Assembly (NCBI RefSeq): GCF_003287955.1
Contig: NZ_QMKP01000012.1
Location: 96,036-160,035 of the forward strand
Source of the DNA: Arthrobacter sp. AQ5-06
Lineage (GTDB): Bacteria; Actinomycetota; Actinomycetes; Actinomycetales; Micrococcaceae
Direction of reading: 5' to 3'
DNA: 64,000 nt
Part shown: in pieces, positions 49,921-58,646 of the stretch
Layout: every line of letters begins with the position of its first letter
Numbering within the stretch: the stretch's first letter is position 1
Program-made: the position numbers and the translations under genes
Notes under the pieces: model-generated
The model's database searches: none
What the model was told of the DNA's origin: nothing
What the model saw: only the letters and a program-made list of their open reading frames with translations

Positions 49921-51078
49921 CTAAACCACCGTTTTGGCAACCAAAAGTGATAGGTCAACCGGGGTGATCGGTTCATACAGGACCGGCTCCTGGTGGGTAA
50001 CCACCACGGCGTCGCTCACCACGTCTGCCAACCTGCCGTGGCGCGCGTAGGCCTGCCGCTGCAGCCTGGCGCCGGTTCCGTTGCTGAAGATCCGGTGCAG
50101 GGATTCCTCGACGTAGGCTGCGTCGCCCGCCTCATCCAAGGCGTCGCGGACATGGTCATGGAGCGCGGCGATGACTTTTCTTGCGGACTCCGGCTTATGG
50201 GTCACTGGGTGGAGCAGCTCGCCCTGGATTCCCCACCGGCTGGCCAGCCAGGCCCCCTGGCGCAGGATGATGGCCGGAACCATGTCCGGCGTCTGCCCGG
50301 ATTTCCATTCCCGGGCAGCGGTCTCCACCAAGCCCCGCACCAGGGCGGCGATCAGGACGGTGTCGCGGGGATCGAGGCAAACATCGGACACCCGGATCTC
50401 CACGGTGGGGTGGCGGGCGGAGAGGCGGGCGTCAAAATCAGGGTTGTTGACTACCCCCGTGCCGGCCAGGTCCGCCACCCGCTGGTGGTAGGCCTGCGCC
50501 GAGCCGAAGAATTCTGTCGGCCCGGCAGAGGACCACCGGTTCCACGCTTGGGTACGGAAGCTGGCGTAGCCGCTGTCAGCGCCGTTCCAGAACGGGGAAT
50601 TCGAGCTCAACGCCATCAGTGGCGGCAGCCAGGACCTGATCCGGTCCAGGACCGCGACGCCTTCCTCATCGGAGTCAACGGAGACATGGATGTGGCATCC
50701 GCAGGTCAGCTGCTCACGGGCCGTCAGGGCGAACTTTTCCAGCAACGCGTCATAGCGGGTGTTGCTGGTGGAATGCGGTGTCACCGCCAGCGGTGACGTG
50801 GCGAGGGCGGCGATCCTGGCGCCCGCTTTTCGGGCGAGCGAGTCCGCGTAGGCGCGGCCGGACAGGATTTCGGCGGCGAGTCCGCTCAGGGTGCTGTGCG
50901 GGTGGGTGATCACTTCGAGCTGTTCCTGGTGAAGCTCGACGGCGAGCATCGAGTGCGTGGAAGGGTCCGCCGTCTCGCCCGGGTCCTGGAGGCGCAGCAG
51001 GTCTGCGGCCAGAGGCAGGGGACTGCCGTTGGAGGGATCAACGATCAGGAATTCTTCTTCAACACCAAAAGTACGCAC
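49921..51078 (-). CDS. Carboxylate-amine ligase, GCS2 (YbdK) family
   Basis: 385 residues. Family of glutamate-cysteine-ligase type 2: MRTFGVEEEFLIVDPSNGSPLP, MLAVELHQEQLEVITHPHST, and REQLTCGCHIHVSVDSDEEG (substrate/ATP site). Family members make gamma-glutamyl amides weakly or have unknown specificity. Since actinobacteria make mycothiol rather than glutathione, a different substrate is likely. The start MRTFGVEEEF is the family-typical N-terminus. Confidence 0.9.
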   Translation of the reverse strand: MRTFGVEEEFLIVDPSNGSPLPLAADLLRLQDPGETADPSTHSMLAVELHQEQLEVITHPHSTLSGLAAEILSGRAYADSLARKAGARIAALATSPLAVTPHSTSNTRYDALLEKFALTAREQLTCGCHIHVSVDSDEEGVAVLDRIRSWLPPLMALSSNSPFWNGADSGYASFRTQAWNRWSSAGPTEFFGSAQAYHQRVADLAGTGVVNNPDFDARLSARHPTVEIRVSDVCLDPRDTVLIAALVRGLVETAAREWKSGQTPDMVPAIILRQGAWLASRWGIQGELLHPVTHKPESARKVIAALHDHVRDALDEAGDAAYVEESLHRIFSNGTGARLQRQAYARHGRLADVVSDAVVVTHQEPVLYEPITPVDLSLLVAKTVV

Positions 51079-51391
51079 TAGCTAAGTGTCGCCGACAAAA
51101 GCAGTCCCGGACGCCACACTTGTTCCCGGCGTCTATGGGGGCATCCAGGAGGGCCGCCTGACGCGGTTGAAATCCCCTCTATCCGCAGGTGCCCTTTCAG
51201 TTCCATAATGGCCACATAAGCTTCGGGGACCCTCGCGCCGACGATGGCTGGTGCGGCGCAGGAGTCCCAGGTGGCCGCTCAGGCACTTGGCGCAACGGGC
51301 GGCCACGCGGCACCGGCCAACGAGGTTCCGGAGCCGCCACAGGGGGAGAGCATCGCCACCAACGCGAAAGCAAGGCACAAAGGAAATCATC

Positions 51392-51772
51392 ATGCTCAAG
51401 GATCGAACCATCATGGCTGTCCTCGCTGCGAAGGACATCAACAGGGCGAAGGATTTCTACCGGGACAAGTTGGGCCTGGAACCGTCCGATTCCATGGAGG
51501 ACGACAGCCTGTTTTACAGCGGCGGCAACGGAACGGGTTTCCTGATTTATCAGACAGAGAATGCCGGGACGGCCAAGAACACCCAGATGGGCTGGGAAAC
51601 GGACAATCTCGAAGGCGAGATGGAGGAACTGCGGGGCCGCGGCGTCGTCTTTGAAGACTACGATTTCCCCGGCCTGAAGACGGAGAACGGTGTTGCCGAT
51701 AATGACTGGGGGAAGTCCGCCTGGTTCCTGGACAGCGAAGGGAACATTCTCAACATCGCCCAGCGCAAGTAG
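51392..51772 (+). CDS. VOC-superfamily (glyoxalase-like) protein
   Basis: 126 residues from ATG 51392 (AAAGGAA 7 bp upstream). Single VOC domain: RTIMAVLAAKDINRAKDFYRDKLGLEPS, FLIYQTENAGTAKNTQMGWE and KSAWFLDSEGNILNIAQ. The His of the usual metal triad is replaced in several strands, so it may bind a ligand rather than act as glyoxalase. Followed by a strong hairpin. Confidence 0.88.
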   Translation: MLKDRTIMAVLAAKDINRAKDFYRDKLGLEPSDSMEDDSLFYSGGNGTGFLIYQTENAGTAKNTQMGWETDNLEGEMEELRGRGVVFEDYDFPGLKTENGVADNDWGKSAWFLDSEGNILNIAQRK

Positions 51773-51799
51773 CCAGCCGCAAGGCTGATTGGCGCAGCA

Positions 51800-51836
51800 G
51801 CGGGCCGCACTTGCCGCCAAGGCAGGTGCGGCCCGC
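51800..51836. terminator. Hairpin terminator after the VOC gene
   Basis: A 16-bp inverted repeat (51800-51815 with 51821-51836, 15 of 16 paired; arm begins GCGGGCCGCACTTGCC) with a 5-nt loop. Confidence 0.7.
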
Positions 51837-51918
51837 GCGCGCCGGCATGAGGACATCGTTCGCCTGCGTCGTGCGGAGATCCAGAAGTAGGGGCAAGGAC
51901 CACCAAGAAGGGGACCTG

Positions 51919-52422
51919 ATGAAATCCAACGAACTGGTGCTGGACGCGTTCCGCCGGATCAGGGAGACGGTGGAGGCCACACTTGTTGGGCTCGACGACG
52001 GGTCGCTGGCCCGGCGGCCGGCGGGTACCGGGAACTCGATTGCGTGGTTGATCTGGCACCTCGGCAGGGTGGAGGACGCCCAGGTGGCCTCCGCCGCCGG
52101 CCTGGACCAGGTATGGACGTCACAGGACTTTGCCGGCCGTTTCGGCCTGCCGCTGACAGACCGTGACACCGGTTACGGTCACTCAACCCACCAGGTCGAC
52201 GTAGTGCGGGCCCGGCCGGAACTTCTGCTTGAGTACTACGACGCCGTCCACCGGCAGACCGCAGGGTTCCTGGAGACTCTCACCGATGAGGACTTGGACC
52301 GCATCGTTGACAAGCGTTGGGACCCGCCCGTTACCCTCGGCGTGCGGCTGGTCAGTACCATTGCCGACTGTCTCCAGCACGTGGGCCAGGCCGCTTATGC
52401 GAAAGGGTTGAACGCCGAGTAG
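51919..52422 (+). CDS. DinB-family (DUF664) protein
   Basis: 167 residues from ATG 51919 (AAGGGGA 5 bp upstream). DinB-like metal-binding four-helix bundle: VEATLVGLDDGSLARRPAG, IAWLIWHLGRVEDAQV with His, and CLQHVGQAAYAKG with the second His pair. TDEDLDRIVDKRWDPPVTLG is typical of the mycothiol-dependent subgroup. It is distinct from the DinB gene at 48487. Followed after 12 bp by a degraded hydrolase. Confidence 0.88.
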   Translation: MKSNELVLDAFRRIRETVEATLVGLDDGSLARRPAGTGNSIAWLIWHLGRVEDAQVASAAGLDQVWTSQDFAGRFGLPLTDRDTGYGHSTHQVDVVRARPELLLEYYDAVHRQTAGFLETLTDEDLDRIVDKRWDPPVTLGVRLVSTIADCLQHVGQAAYAKGLNAE

Positions 52423-52434
52423 GGGAGAATCGCA

Positions 52435-52745
52435 TGGATGCAGCTCAGGCCGTTCTTTGCCTACTACGGCTACTCCTGGCTGGCGCTGAGCGGCCGCCAA
52501 CTGGCACTTCGCACGGACCGACTGAGGCATTCGCCGTCGCCGAGGACCAGATCGACTACAAACCGGTTTGGGGCGGCGTGCGCGTGTCCATCGGGGAGCC
52601 CCTGGCGAGGCATCAAGCGGCCCTGACCAAGGCCGGGTGGGACGTCCGCGTCCTGCCGGGCCTGGATCACATGGGCGCGATGCACAGCTCGGTGGCGCTG
52701 CCCATCCTGGCCGGCTGGCTGCAGAAGACGGGCTGGGTGAAGTAG
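52435..52745 (+). pseudogene. Remnant of an alpha/beta-hydrolase gene
   Basis: Two frames hold parts of the C-terminal third of an alpha/beta hydrolase. One frame begins RPFFAYYGYSWLALSG; the other continues TSHGPTEAFAVAEDQIDYKPVWGGVR, then jumps to VSIGEPLARHQAALTKAGWD, so roughly a dozen residues including the usual Asp-containing strand appear deleted. It ends VLPGLDHMGAMHSSVALP, which keeps the catalytic His region, and stops at 52745. The N-terminal 150 or so residues with the nucleophile are absent. A GGGGAGA ribosome-like site precedes ATG 52435, but the product cannot be a working enzyme. Confidence 0.65.
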
Positions 52746-52758
52746 CTAGGCTGGGGCC

Positions 52759-53265
52759 ATGGACTTTCTCATCCGGCAGGCCACTCCCGAGGACGCTGAA
52801 GCGGTGGTGCGCATGCACACCCTGGCCCACGAGGAGACGTATGCGGACCGGCTGTCAGCGGACTTTTTCCGCGCACGGAGGGCCAGCATTCCCGAACGGG
52901 TGGAACGCCGTCGGCCATCCCTGGCCGGGAGCGACCCGCGGATCATTGCCGTTGACGCCAACTATGAAGTGGTGGGTCTCGCCGACTCGGGTCCCGGACG
53001 GGATGAGGACGGGCCCGAGGCGCTGGAACTGTATTCGCTGTACACACTCCGGCGGACACACGGCAGCGGGCTGGGGGCCGCGTTGCTGAGCGCGGCCATC
53101 GGTGAGAGCCCGGCGTATCTCTGGGTGCTGGAGAACAATCCCCGGGCGCTCGCCTTCTACCTCAAACACGGCTTTCGCCCTGACGGCACGCGTGGCCAGC
53201 TGCCACCCGAGTGGGAAGAACTGCCCGAAGTCCGGATGGTCCGTCCGGCGCGGGGCGGGTCGTGA
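52759..53265 (+). CDS. GNAT-family N-acetyltransferase
   Basis: 168 residues. FLIRQATPEDAEAVVRMHTLAHEETYADRL, YEVVGLADSGPG, ELYSLYTLRRTHGSGLGAALL (acetyl-CoA motif, R-x-x-G-x-G) and YLWVLENNPRALAFYLKHGF form a full acetyltransferase domain. The substrate is unknown. The membrane protein gene starts just after this stop. Confidence 0.93.
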   Translation: MDFLIRQATPEDAEAVVRMHTLAHEETYADRLSADFFRARRASIPERVERRRPSLAGSDPRIIAVDANYEVVGLADSGPGRDEDGPEALELYSLYTLRRTHGSGLGAALLSAAIGESPAYLWVLENNPRALAFYLKHGFRPDGTRGQLPPEWEELPEVRMVRPARGGS

Positions 53266-53267
53266 TC

Positions 53268-53978
53268 ATGCGGACAGGGTCTCGGCCGGAGAAACGGACC
53301 TTGCCGCGGTGGGCGAGGATCGCCGTCGCCGTTTATCTGTCGGTGACAGTTGCCGCTGTTGGAGCTTCGCTCCTTACCAACTCCTTGGATATGGGTCTAA
53401 ATGCCGCGTTCCGGGATGGGCTGAGGCTGGCGGTGATCGTTCTGACGCTGCCCGTTTCGGCAGCGTATTTCGCCGTGGTCGTCCTCCTTGATTCCTCGGG
53501 TCCGCCATCACCGGGTGTGTTAAGCCCGACGGCGGTTCTCTTCTATCTGGGTTTCCTCGCCCTTGCGGTGGTCAACGCAGCGCTGTTCCGGTGGACGATC
53601 CTGCGCATCCGGAAGCCGGTGCCGGCCGTCGGTACGCCTGGCGCTTTGCCTCAGGATCTGGGAGTGAGCATTCACGGGGTCACTCGGTATGTCCGGCATC
53701 TTCGGTGGACGGTACCTCTGGCAGTTTTGCTGAGCCTTCCGCAGTGGTTCGTGGCGGGTTTTGCCTGGTGCGGGATCAGCGGCTGCAGCGGCGGAGGTTT
53801 CGGGGTGTCCACCGGGACTGAATGGCTGGCGGTCACCATGACCGTTGTGAACGGATTCATCCTCGCCGTGGCTGTGTTCGCAGTGCCCTGGCTGTATCCG
53901 ACGGGGAGGCGCGCCCTCATTGCCTTGGCGGCCGGAACGCTGTTCGGGCTTTTGGGTGCTGCAGTCACGCACGGGTAG
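53268..53978 (+). CDS. Putative multi-pass membrane protein
   Basis: 236 residues from ATG 53268, 2 bp after the acetyltransferase stop; GTG 53262 overlapping that stop is possible. About six hydrophobic helices (for example IAVAVYLSVTVAAVGASLL, LFYLGFLALAVVNAALF, LALAAGTLFGLLG-like C-terminal), no known motif. CGISGCSGGGF in a loop holds two Cys. I do not recognise the family. Confidence 0.6.
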   Translation: MRTGSRPEKRTLPRWARIAVAVYLSVTVAAVGASLLTNSLDMGLNAAFRDGLRLAVIVLTLPVSAAYFAVVVLLDSSGPPSPGVLSPTAVLFYLGFLALAVVNAALFRWTILRIRKPVPAVGTPGALPQDLGVSIHGVTRYVRHLRWTVPLAVLLSLPQWFVAGFAWCGISGCSGGGFGVSTGTEWLAVTMTVVNGFILAVAVFAVPWLYPTGRRALIALAAGTLFGLLGAAVTHG

Positions 53979-53997
53979 CAGCGCGACGGCGGGCGGA

Positions 53998-54636
53998 CTA
54001 CCGGACCGCGCCGGATTCCGGTTGGACGGTCCGGTCTGAAGGTGCCCGGGCCGTGACTGTAACGATGGGCCGGTGCGGGATCGACGAGGCGAGGGCAAGC
54101 AGAACGACGAAGGACGTGGCCAATACGGCAACCCAGGCGCCGCGCGGTTCGGTGAGGGCAAGCGCGGGGCCCGCGATTCCGGGTCCGGCGAGCGCGAGTG
54201 CTGCGAGGAGTGTTGCGCTGACGAGGCCGGAGACCAGCCTGCCCCAGAGCGGACCACGGCGGGAGAGGGCGAAGCCACCGCCGAGCGCCATCAGAGCGAC
54301 GGCGATCGCACCTCCGCCGAGACCTTGGGTGAGGAGTGCGGCAACCGCGCCGGGCATCAGCATCGGGGCGACGGCAAATGCGAGTGGCGCAAGGGCGAGC
54401 CAGCGCCATCCAGGCCGGCCGCCGGTGCGCCGGAGTGCTTCCGCCCAGCCCAGCAGTCCGCCCGCAATGGCTCCGGGCAGGAGGAGCGCGCCGAACGTCC
54501 CCCACCAGCCGAAGGTGGATGCCGGGCCGGCGAGCTCCACCATGTAGCCACGGAAACCCGCGGCCCAGGCAATCCCGCAGGTTGTGCCGACTGCAATTAA
54601 CGCGGCATTACGAGCGGCGAAGGAGGAGGTGTTCAC
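53998..54636 (-). CDS. Putative multi-pass membrane protein, operon partner of the next gene
   Basis: 212 residues, rich in Ala, Gly and Leu with about five to six helices (RNAALIAVGTTCGIAWAAGF, LVSGLVSATLLAALALAG). Its ATG overlaps the upstream gene's stop by 4 bp (ATGA), so both are translated together. Family unknown. Confidence 0.6.
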   Translation of the reverse strand: MNTSSFAARNAALIAVGTTCGIAWAAGFRGYMVELAGPASTFGWWGTFGALLLPGAIAGGLLGWAEALRRTGGRPGWRWLALAPLAFAVAPMLMPGAVAALLTQGLGGGAIAVALMALGGGFALSRRGPLWGRLVSGLVSATLLAALALAGPGIAGPALALTEPRGAWVAVLATSFVVLLALASSIPHRPIVTVTARAPSDRTVQPESGAVR

Positions 54637-55334
54637 GGCGTTCGTCCTGGCTCAGGAGTCGGCTTGGGCAACGGGTGCTCGCCCCGGTCCGGCGTGCCGG
54701 CAACGGGGTTCATTGTGCCCTCGGAGTGCCTCGTCAGTGCCCAGCCCAAAGCCGCGAAGAGCAGCATCCAGCCAGCTATCGCGAACCTGGCGCCAACGAA
54801 CGACAGTGCCAGGGCCGGGAGCATGGGTACGAAGACCCACACGCCCAGTGCGAGCGGAATCCAGCGCTGCCAGCCCTGCCAGACTTTGGCCTTCAGAACC
54901 GCGATGCCCTCCACCACCAGGGCGGCACCGATCAGAAGGCTGAAGACGCCATATGCTGCGCCAAGCAAACCTACGAGTGGCGAGTCCTGGCTGTCGTGGG
55001 CGGCCGTAATGGCCGCGAGTTCCGTCGCTGCGAACCCGAGCATGGAGGCGACGGCAACGGGATGTCCGATGCGTGCAAGAGTGCTTTGGCCCAAAGCTCC
55101 GGTCCAACTCAGGGCAAGCAGACCGAGCAGGAGGCCTACATGCTGCAGGGCGAACCACACCTGAATGGCGGAAAAGGCTGTGACGTTTAGGGGGTAGCTC
55201 CATTGATTTTCAGGTACGGCGGGCTGAACGAAGGCTAAAAAGACACCCGAGGCTGCACCGAGCACCGCGGTCCAAAAGCAGACTAGGCCCGCAGCGCGGA
55301 TGGTGAGGATGGGGTGCTGGTACTGGGTTTTCAT
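54633..55334 (-). CDS. Putative multi-pass membrane protein, first gene of the TetR-divergent operon
   Basis: 233 residues from ATG 55334 (AAGGAAC 8 bp upstream). About seven hydrophobic segments (ILTIRAAGLVCFWTAVLGAASG, ALQHVGLLLGLLALSWTGALG, YGVFSLLIGAALVVEGIAV). No motif recognised. It is divergent from a TetR gene, with a palindromic operator at 55358-55380 between them, so TetR repression is likely. Confidence 0.65.
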   Translation of the reverse strand: MKTQYQHPILTIRAAGLVCFWTAVLGAASGVFLAFVQPAVPENQWSYPLNVTAFSAIQVWFALQHVGLLLGLLALSWTGALGQSTLARIGHPVAVASMLGFAATELAAITAAHDSQDSPLVGLLGAAYGVFSLLIGAALVVEGIAVLKAKVWQGWQRWIPLALGVWVFVPMLPALALSFVGARFAIAGWMLLFAALGWALTRHSEGTMNPVAGTPDRGEHPLPKPTPEPGRTP

Positions 55335-55357
55335 GACACGTTCCTTGCCTATGAATT

Positions 55358-55380
55358 TCACTGGAGTAACGCTCTAGTGA
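55358..55380. promoter_or_regulatory. Palindromic operator candidate for the divergent TetR regulator
   Basis: TCACTGGAG (55358-55366) pairs with CTCTAGTGA (55372-55380) at 8 of 9 positions around TAACG. It lies between the divergent start codons (ATG 55334 on the minus strand, ATG 55393 on the plus strand), where TetR repressors usually bind. GATACT at 55382-55387 resembles a -10 box. Confidence 0.65.
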
Positions 55381-55392
55381 GATACTCTAAAT

Positions 55393-56049
55393 ATGGACCC
55401 GGAGACACCACTCGTCAACAGCATCCGCAGGAAGAAGGCGGAGGCCACCAGGCGCAAGATCATCCAGGCGGCGCACAAGGAATTCATTGCCCGGGGATTC
55501 CACGGGGCCACCATGGCAGGCATCGCTGCCCGTGCGGGCGTGGCCTCGCAGACCGTGTACTTCGTGTTCCATACAAAGCCCGAACTGATCGGTGCCGTCA
55601 TTGACGCCGCGGTCCAGGGTGAAGAGGATCCCCGCCCGCCGCAGGCCCAGCCGTGGTGGGCGTCCATGACGGCGGAGCCCAGCGCGGCGGAGGCCCTGCG
55701 GATCTTCATTCGTGGCGCCGGCGAGGTTTTTGCGCGCGCCGCGGCCATCGCCGAAGTACTCCGCGCTGCCGCCCTCACCGACGACGAAGTGCGCCGGACC
55801 CACCGGTACCACGAGGCCCTCCGCCGGGATGGGTTCGGTCAGGTCCTGGCGATACTGGCGGCTAAGGGGCCGCTCCGGGCTGACCGGTCATTCGACGAGC
55901 TGACCGACGCGTTCATGACCGTTTATGGCGACAGCACCTACAACCTTCTCGCCGCGGAGCGCGGCTGGAGCCACGACCAGATCATGGCATGGCTCTGCGA
56001 TGTCCTTCCCGGGATGCTCCTGGCGAGCCCGGCTCCCGTTGGAAAATGA
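55393..56049 (+). CDS. TetR/AcrR-family transcriptional regulator
   Basis: 218 residues. The N-terminal helix-turn-helix is RRKIIQAAHKEFIARGFHGATMAGIAARAGVASQTVYFVFHTK, exactly the TetR signature. The rest is a helical ligand-binding domain of unknown specificity. It is divergent from the membrane-protein operon, which it probably represses, and it has a palindrome just upstream that would also allow autoregulation. Confidence 0.95.
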   Translation: MDPETPLVNSIRRKKAEATRRKIIQAAHKEFIARGFHGATMAGIAARAGVASQTVYFVFHTKPELIGAVIDAAVQGEEDPRPPQAQPWWASMTAEPSAAEALRIFIRGAGEVFARAAAIAEVLRAAALTDDEVRRTHRYHEALRRDGFGQVLAILAAKGPLRADRSFDELTDAFMTVYGDSTYNLLAAERGWSHDQIMAWLCDVLPGMLLASPAPVGK

Positions 56050-56105
56050 TTCACGGCGGCTATATGTCCCTCGGCAACGCAGGCAATCGTAGGTACGGTA
56101 GCGTC

Positions 56106-56441
56106 ATGCAAAAGATTTCGATTGATGCTTTGGCCCGTCAGCAGATCGCTGCCGCTGTTGCGGCACCCAGCGGGCGGGCAGCCGACACAGCGTTCGGCGG
56201 GCATGAGAAGAAACTGCGCCAGACCGTCATGGCGTTCCGTGCCGGCACACAGTTGAGCGAGCACCAGAACCCGGGCGAGGCCACGGTCTATGTGCTGAAG
56301 GGGTCGGTCTGGCTGAGGGCGGGTGGGGAGTCGTGGCAGGGCAAGGCCGGGGATCTCCTGATCGTGCCGGACGGGCTGCACAGCCTGGAAGCGGAAGAGG
56401 ACTCGGCGGTGCTGTTCACGGTGGTCAAGACCGACCGTTAG
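56106..56441 (+). CDS. Small cupin-domain protein
   Basis: 111 residues from ATG 56106; the longer frame overlaps the TetR gene end and lacks support. Single cupin: FRAGTQLSEHQNPGEATVYVLKGSVWLRAGGESW with the first motif His and Glu, and GDLLIVPDGLHSLEAEEDS with the second motif His. Metal-binding, probably ligand-binding or enzymatic, function unknown. Confidence 0.85.
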   Translation: MQKISIDALARQQIAAAVAAPSGRAADTAFGGHEKKLRQTVMAFRAGTQLSEHQNPGEATVYVLKGSVWLRAGGESWQGKAGDLLIVPDGLHSLEAEEDSAVLFTVVKTDR

Positions 56442-56531
56442 CGCCGGCGTTCGCGTGTGCTGCTCTCCTCCACCACCTCCTCCGCCGCCATGGCTGGTTA
56501 ACTGTCAGGTGAGTCGAGAGAAGGAGCACCC

Positions 56532-57479
56532 ATGTCCGGTTTGCCCGCATCACCGAAACTACGGGTGAGTCTGCCCAGCCAGAACCTGATGGCGGCACTT
56601 GAACCGTCCGCCGACGTCGAACTTTTCCTGTGGGACCTGACCGGCCCGGCGCCGGCGGAGCAGTTCGACATTGTGGTGCCGCCCTACATGGGCGCGGCGG
56701 GGGCGCTGACGGCGCTGGACTCCGTGGACGTGAGGCTGGTGCAGAGCCAGTCGATCGGGTACGACGGCGTCGCGGCGGTTCTGCCCGCGGGGTGCCGTTT
56801 TGCGAACGCGGCCGGAGTGCATGAGACGTCGACGGCGGAACTTGCGTTGGGCATGATCATCGCCAGCCAGCGGGGGATCCCGGACTTTGTGCAGAACGCG
56901 GCGACGGGAACCTGGGACAACTCCCAGCGCCCCAGCCTTGCCGACAGGCGCGTGCTCCTGGTGGGTTACGGGGGAGTGGGGGAGGCGGTTGAGGCCAGGC
57001 TGCTGCCGTTCGAGACCGAGGTCACGCGGCTGGCCAGCAGCGGCCGCGACGATGAGCGCGGCAGGATTTACGGGACTGATTCCCTCTACGAACAGCTGCC
57101 GATGCACGACATTGTGGTGGTCAGCGTTCCCCTGGGCGAGCAGACCCGGCACCTGGTTGATGCCCGGTTCCTGGCGGCGATGCCGGACGGTGCGCTGGTG
57201 GTGAACGTTGCGCGCGGGCCGGTGGCCGACACCGAGGCCCTGCTGCGCGAGGCCTCGTCCGGCAGGCTCCGGGCCGCCCTGGACGTGACGGACCCGGAAC
57301 CGCTACCGCGTGACCATCCCCTGTGGACCGTGCCCGGCGTCCTGATCACCCCGCACGTGGGCGGGGCGAGCACCGCCATGCTGCCGCGGATGGCGCGGCT
57401 GATCCGGAATCAGATCGGGTTGCTGCAGTCTGGACAGGAGCCGGTGAACGTGGTGCTGGGCGGGGCTGTCAGGCGGTAG
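56532..57479 (+). CDS. D-isomer-specific 2-hydroxyacid dehydrogenase
   Basis: 315 residues (AGAAGGAG upstream). NAD-binding part LLVGYGGVGEAVEARL, then VVSVPLGEQTRHLVDARFL, VVNVARGPVADTEAL (substrate/NAD motif), DVTDPEPLPRDHPLW (catalytic Glu) and ITPHVGGAST (catalytic His). A complete family member; the substrate could be a phosphoglycerate, glyoxylate or other 2-oxoacid. Separate from the amino acid importer downstream by 258 bp. Confidence 0.92.
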   Translation: MSGLPASPKLRVSLPSQNLMAALEPSADVELFLWDLTGPAPAEQFDIVVPPYMGAAGALTALDSVDVRLVQSQSIGYDGVAAVLPAGCRFANAAGVHETSTAELALGMIIASQRGIPDFVQNAATGTWDNSQRPSLADRRVLLVGYGGVGEAVEARLLPFETEVTRLASSGRDDERGRIYGTDSLYEQLPMHDIVVVSVPLGEQTRHLVDARFLAAMPDGALVVNVARGPVADTEALLREASSGRLRAALDVTDPEPLPRDHPLWTVPGVLITPHVGGASTAMLPRMARLIRNQIGLLQSGQEPVNVVLGGAVRR

Positions 57480-57737
57480 CTCATGCCAGTGCATTCCGGG
57501 GTCAGTCGTGTCTTTTACCTTTTCTCCAACGAATTGCGCCTACCATGACGCTGGTAGACGCATCCACTATCTCCGAGTTGAAGGCCAGAGGCCCGGAAGT
57601 TATCCGTGACTACGGAATGCGGTCCGACTGACGGGTGCCATGTCGCCCCCACTGAATTCCTGACTGATTTTGCAATCCAGGGGAATCGCACAGGTTTCGC
57701 GGTGCCGGACCTTCACCTTCAACCACCTAAGGATCCA

Positions 57738-58640
57738 ATGCGCAACCGCTATTTAATTCCTGCCCTGACCGCTGCAACAGCACTCATGCTTTCGGGTTGC
57801 GTGGACAACAGCGCCCCGGCGGCGGCGGATAAAGCGTCTTCCTCCGCAGACACCGCAGTCCAAAAGAATGAGGAACTTGCGGCCCTGCTTCCGGAGAAAA
57901 TGAAATCCGCGGGCGTCCTGAATGTGGGAATGGCCAACAATTACCCGCCCAACGAATTCAAGGACGGCAACGGCGCCCCTGCAGGTTGGTCAGTGGATCT
58001 CACTAATGCTTTGGGCGCCTCGCTCGGGCTGAAGGTCAATTTTGATATCGGCACGTTCGATAACATTCTTCCGTCCGTCAAGGCGGGAAAGGATGACATG
58101 GGCATGTCGTCGTTCACCGACACGCTGGAACGCGAAAAGCAGGTGGATTTCGTGAACTATTACTCGGCGGGCATCCAGTGGGCGGCGCCGAAGGGCAAGA
58201 CCGTGGACCCGGACAACGCCTGCGGACTCAAGGTTGCCGTCCAGGCCACCACCTATGAGGACACCCACGAGGTACCAGCCAAGTCCAAGGCGTGCACGGA
58301 TGCGGGAAAACCCGCCATCGAGATCTTCAAGTACGACGCGCAGGACCAGGCCACCAACGCCCTGGTGGTGGGCCAGGTGGACGCCATGAGTGCGGATTCG
58401 CCGGTGACCCTCTACGCGATCTCCCAGACGAAGGAGAAACTGCAGACCGCCGGGGATGCCTTCGAAGTGGCGCCGTACGGAATTCCGGTGGACAAGGGGA
58501 GCGCGTTCACCCCGGTGCTGCAGAAGGCACTGCAGGCCCTGATTGACGACGGCACCTACAACAGGATCCTTTCCAAGTGGGGCGTGGAAAGCGGCGGCGT
58601 GAAGACGGCGGCGCTCAACGTGGCGTCGTCGAACAAGTAA
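57738..58640 (+). CDS. Polar amino-acid ABC importer, substrate-binding lipoprotein
   Basis: 300 residues from ATG 57738 (AAGGA 6 bp upstream). Lipobox LMLSGC near residue 18. Family 3 binding protein: VLNVGMANNYPPNEFKDGNG, WSVDLTNALGASLGLKVNF, FDNILPSVKAGKDDMGMSS and QVDFVNYYSAGIQWA. An internal disulfide is possible (ACGLKV / KACTD). Ligand likely a polar amino acid or derivative. First gene of a three-gene importer. Confidence 0.95.
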   Translation: MRNRYLIPALTAATALMLSGCVDNSAPAAADKASSSADTAVQKNEELAALLPEKMKSAGVLNVGMANNYPPNEFKDGNGAPAGWSVDLTNALGASLGLKVNFDIGTFDNILPSVKAGKDDMGMSSFTDTLEREKQVDFVNYYSAGIQWAAPKGKTVDPDNACGLKVAVQATTYEDTHEVPAKSKACTDAGKPAIEIFKYDAQDQATNALVVGQVDAMSADSPVTLYAISQTKEKLQTAGDAFEVAPYGIPVDKGSAFTPVLQKALQALIDDGTYNRILSKWGVESGGVKTAALNVASSNK

Positions 58641-58646
58641 CCAGCC

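Noticed and set aside
57545..57631. 28-codon ORF beginning MTLVDASTISELKARG
   Set aside because: No ribosome site before the ATG, no recognisable homology, and it lies in the leader of the amino-acid importer; possibly a gene scrap, but not supportable.
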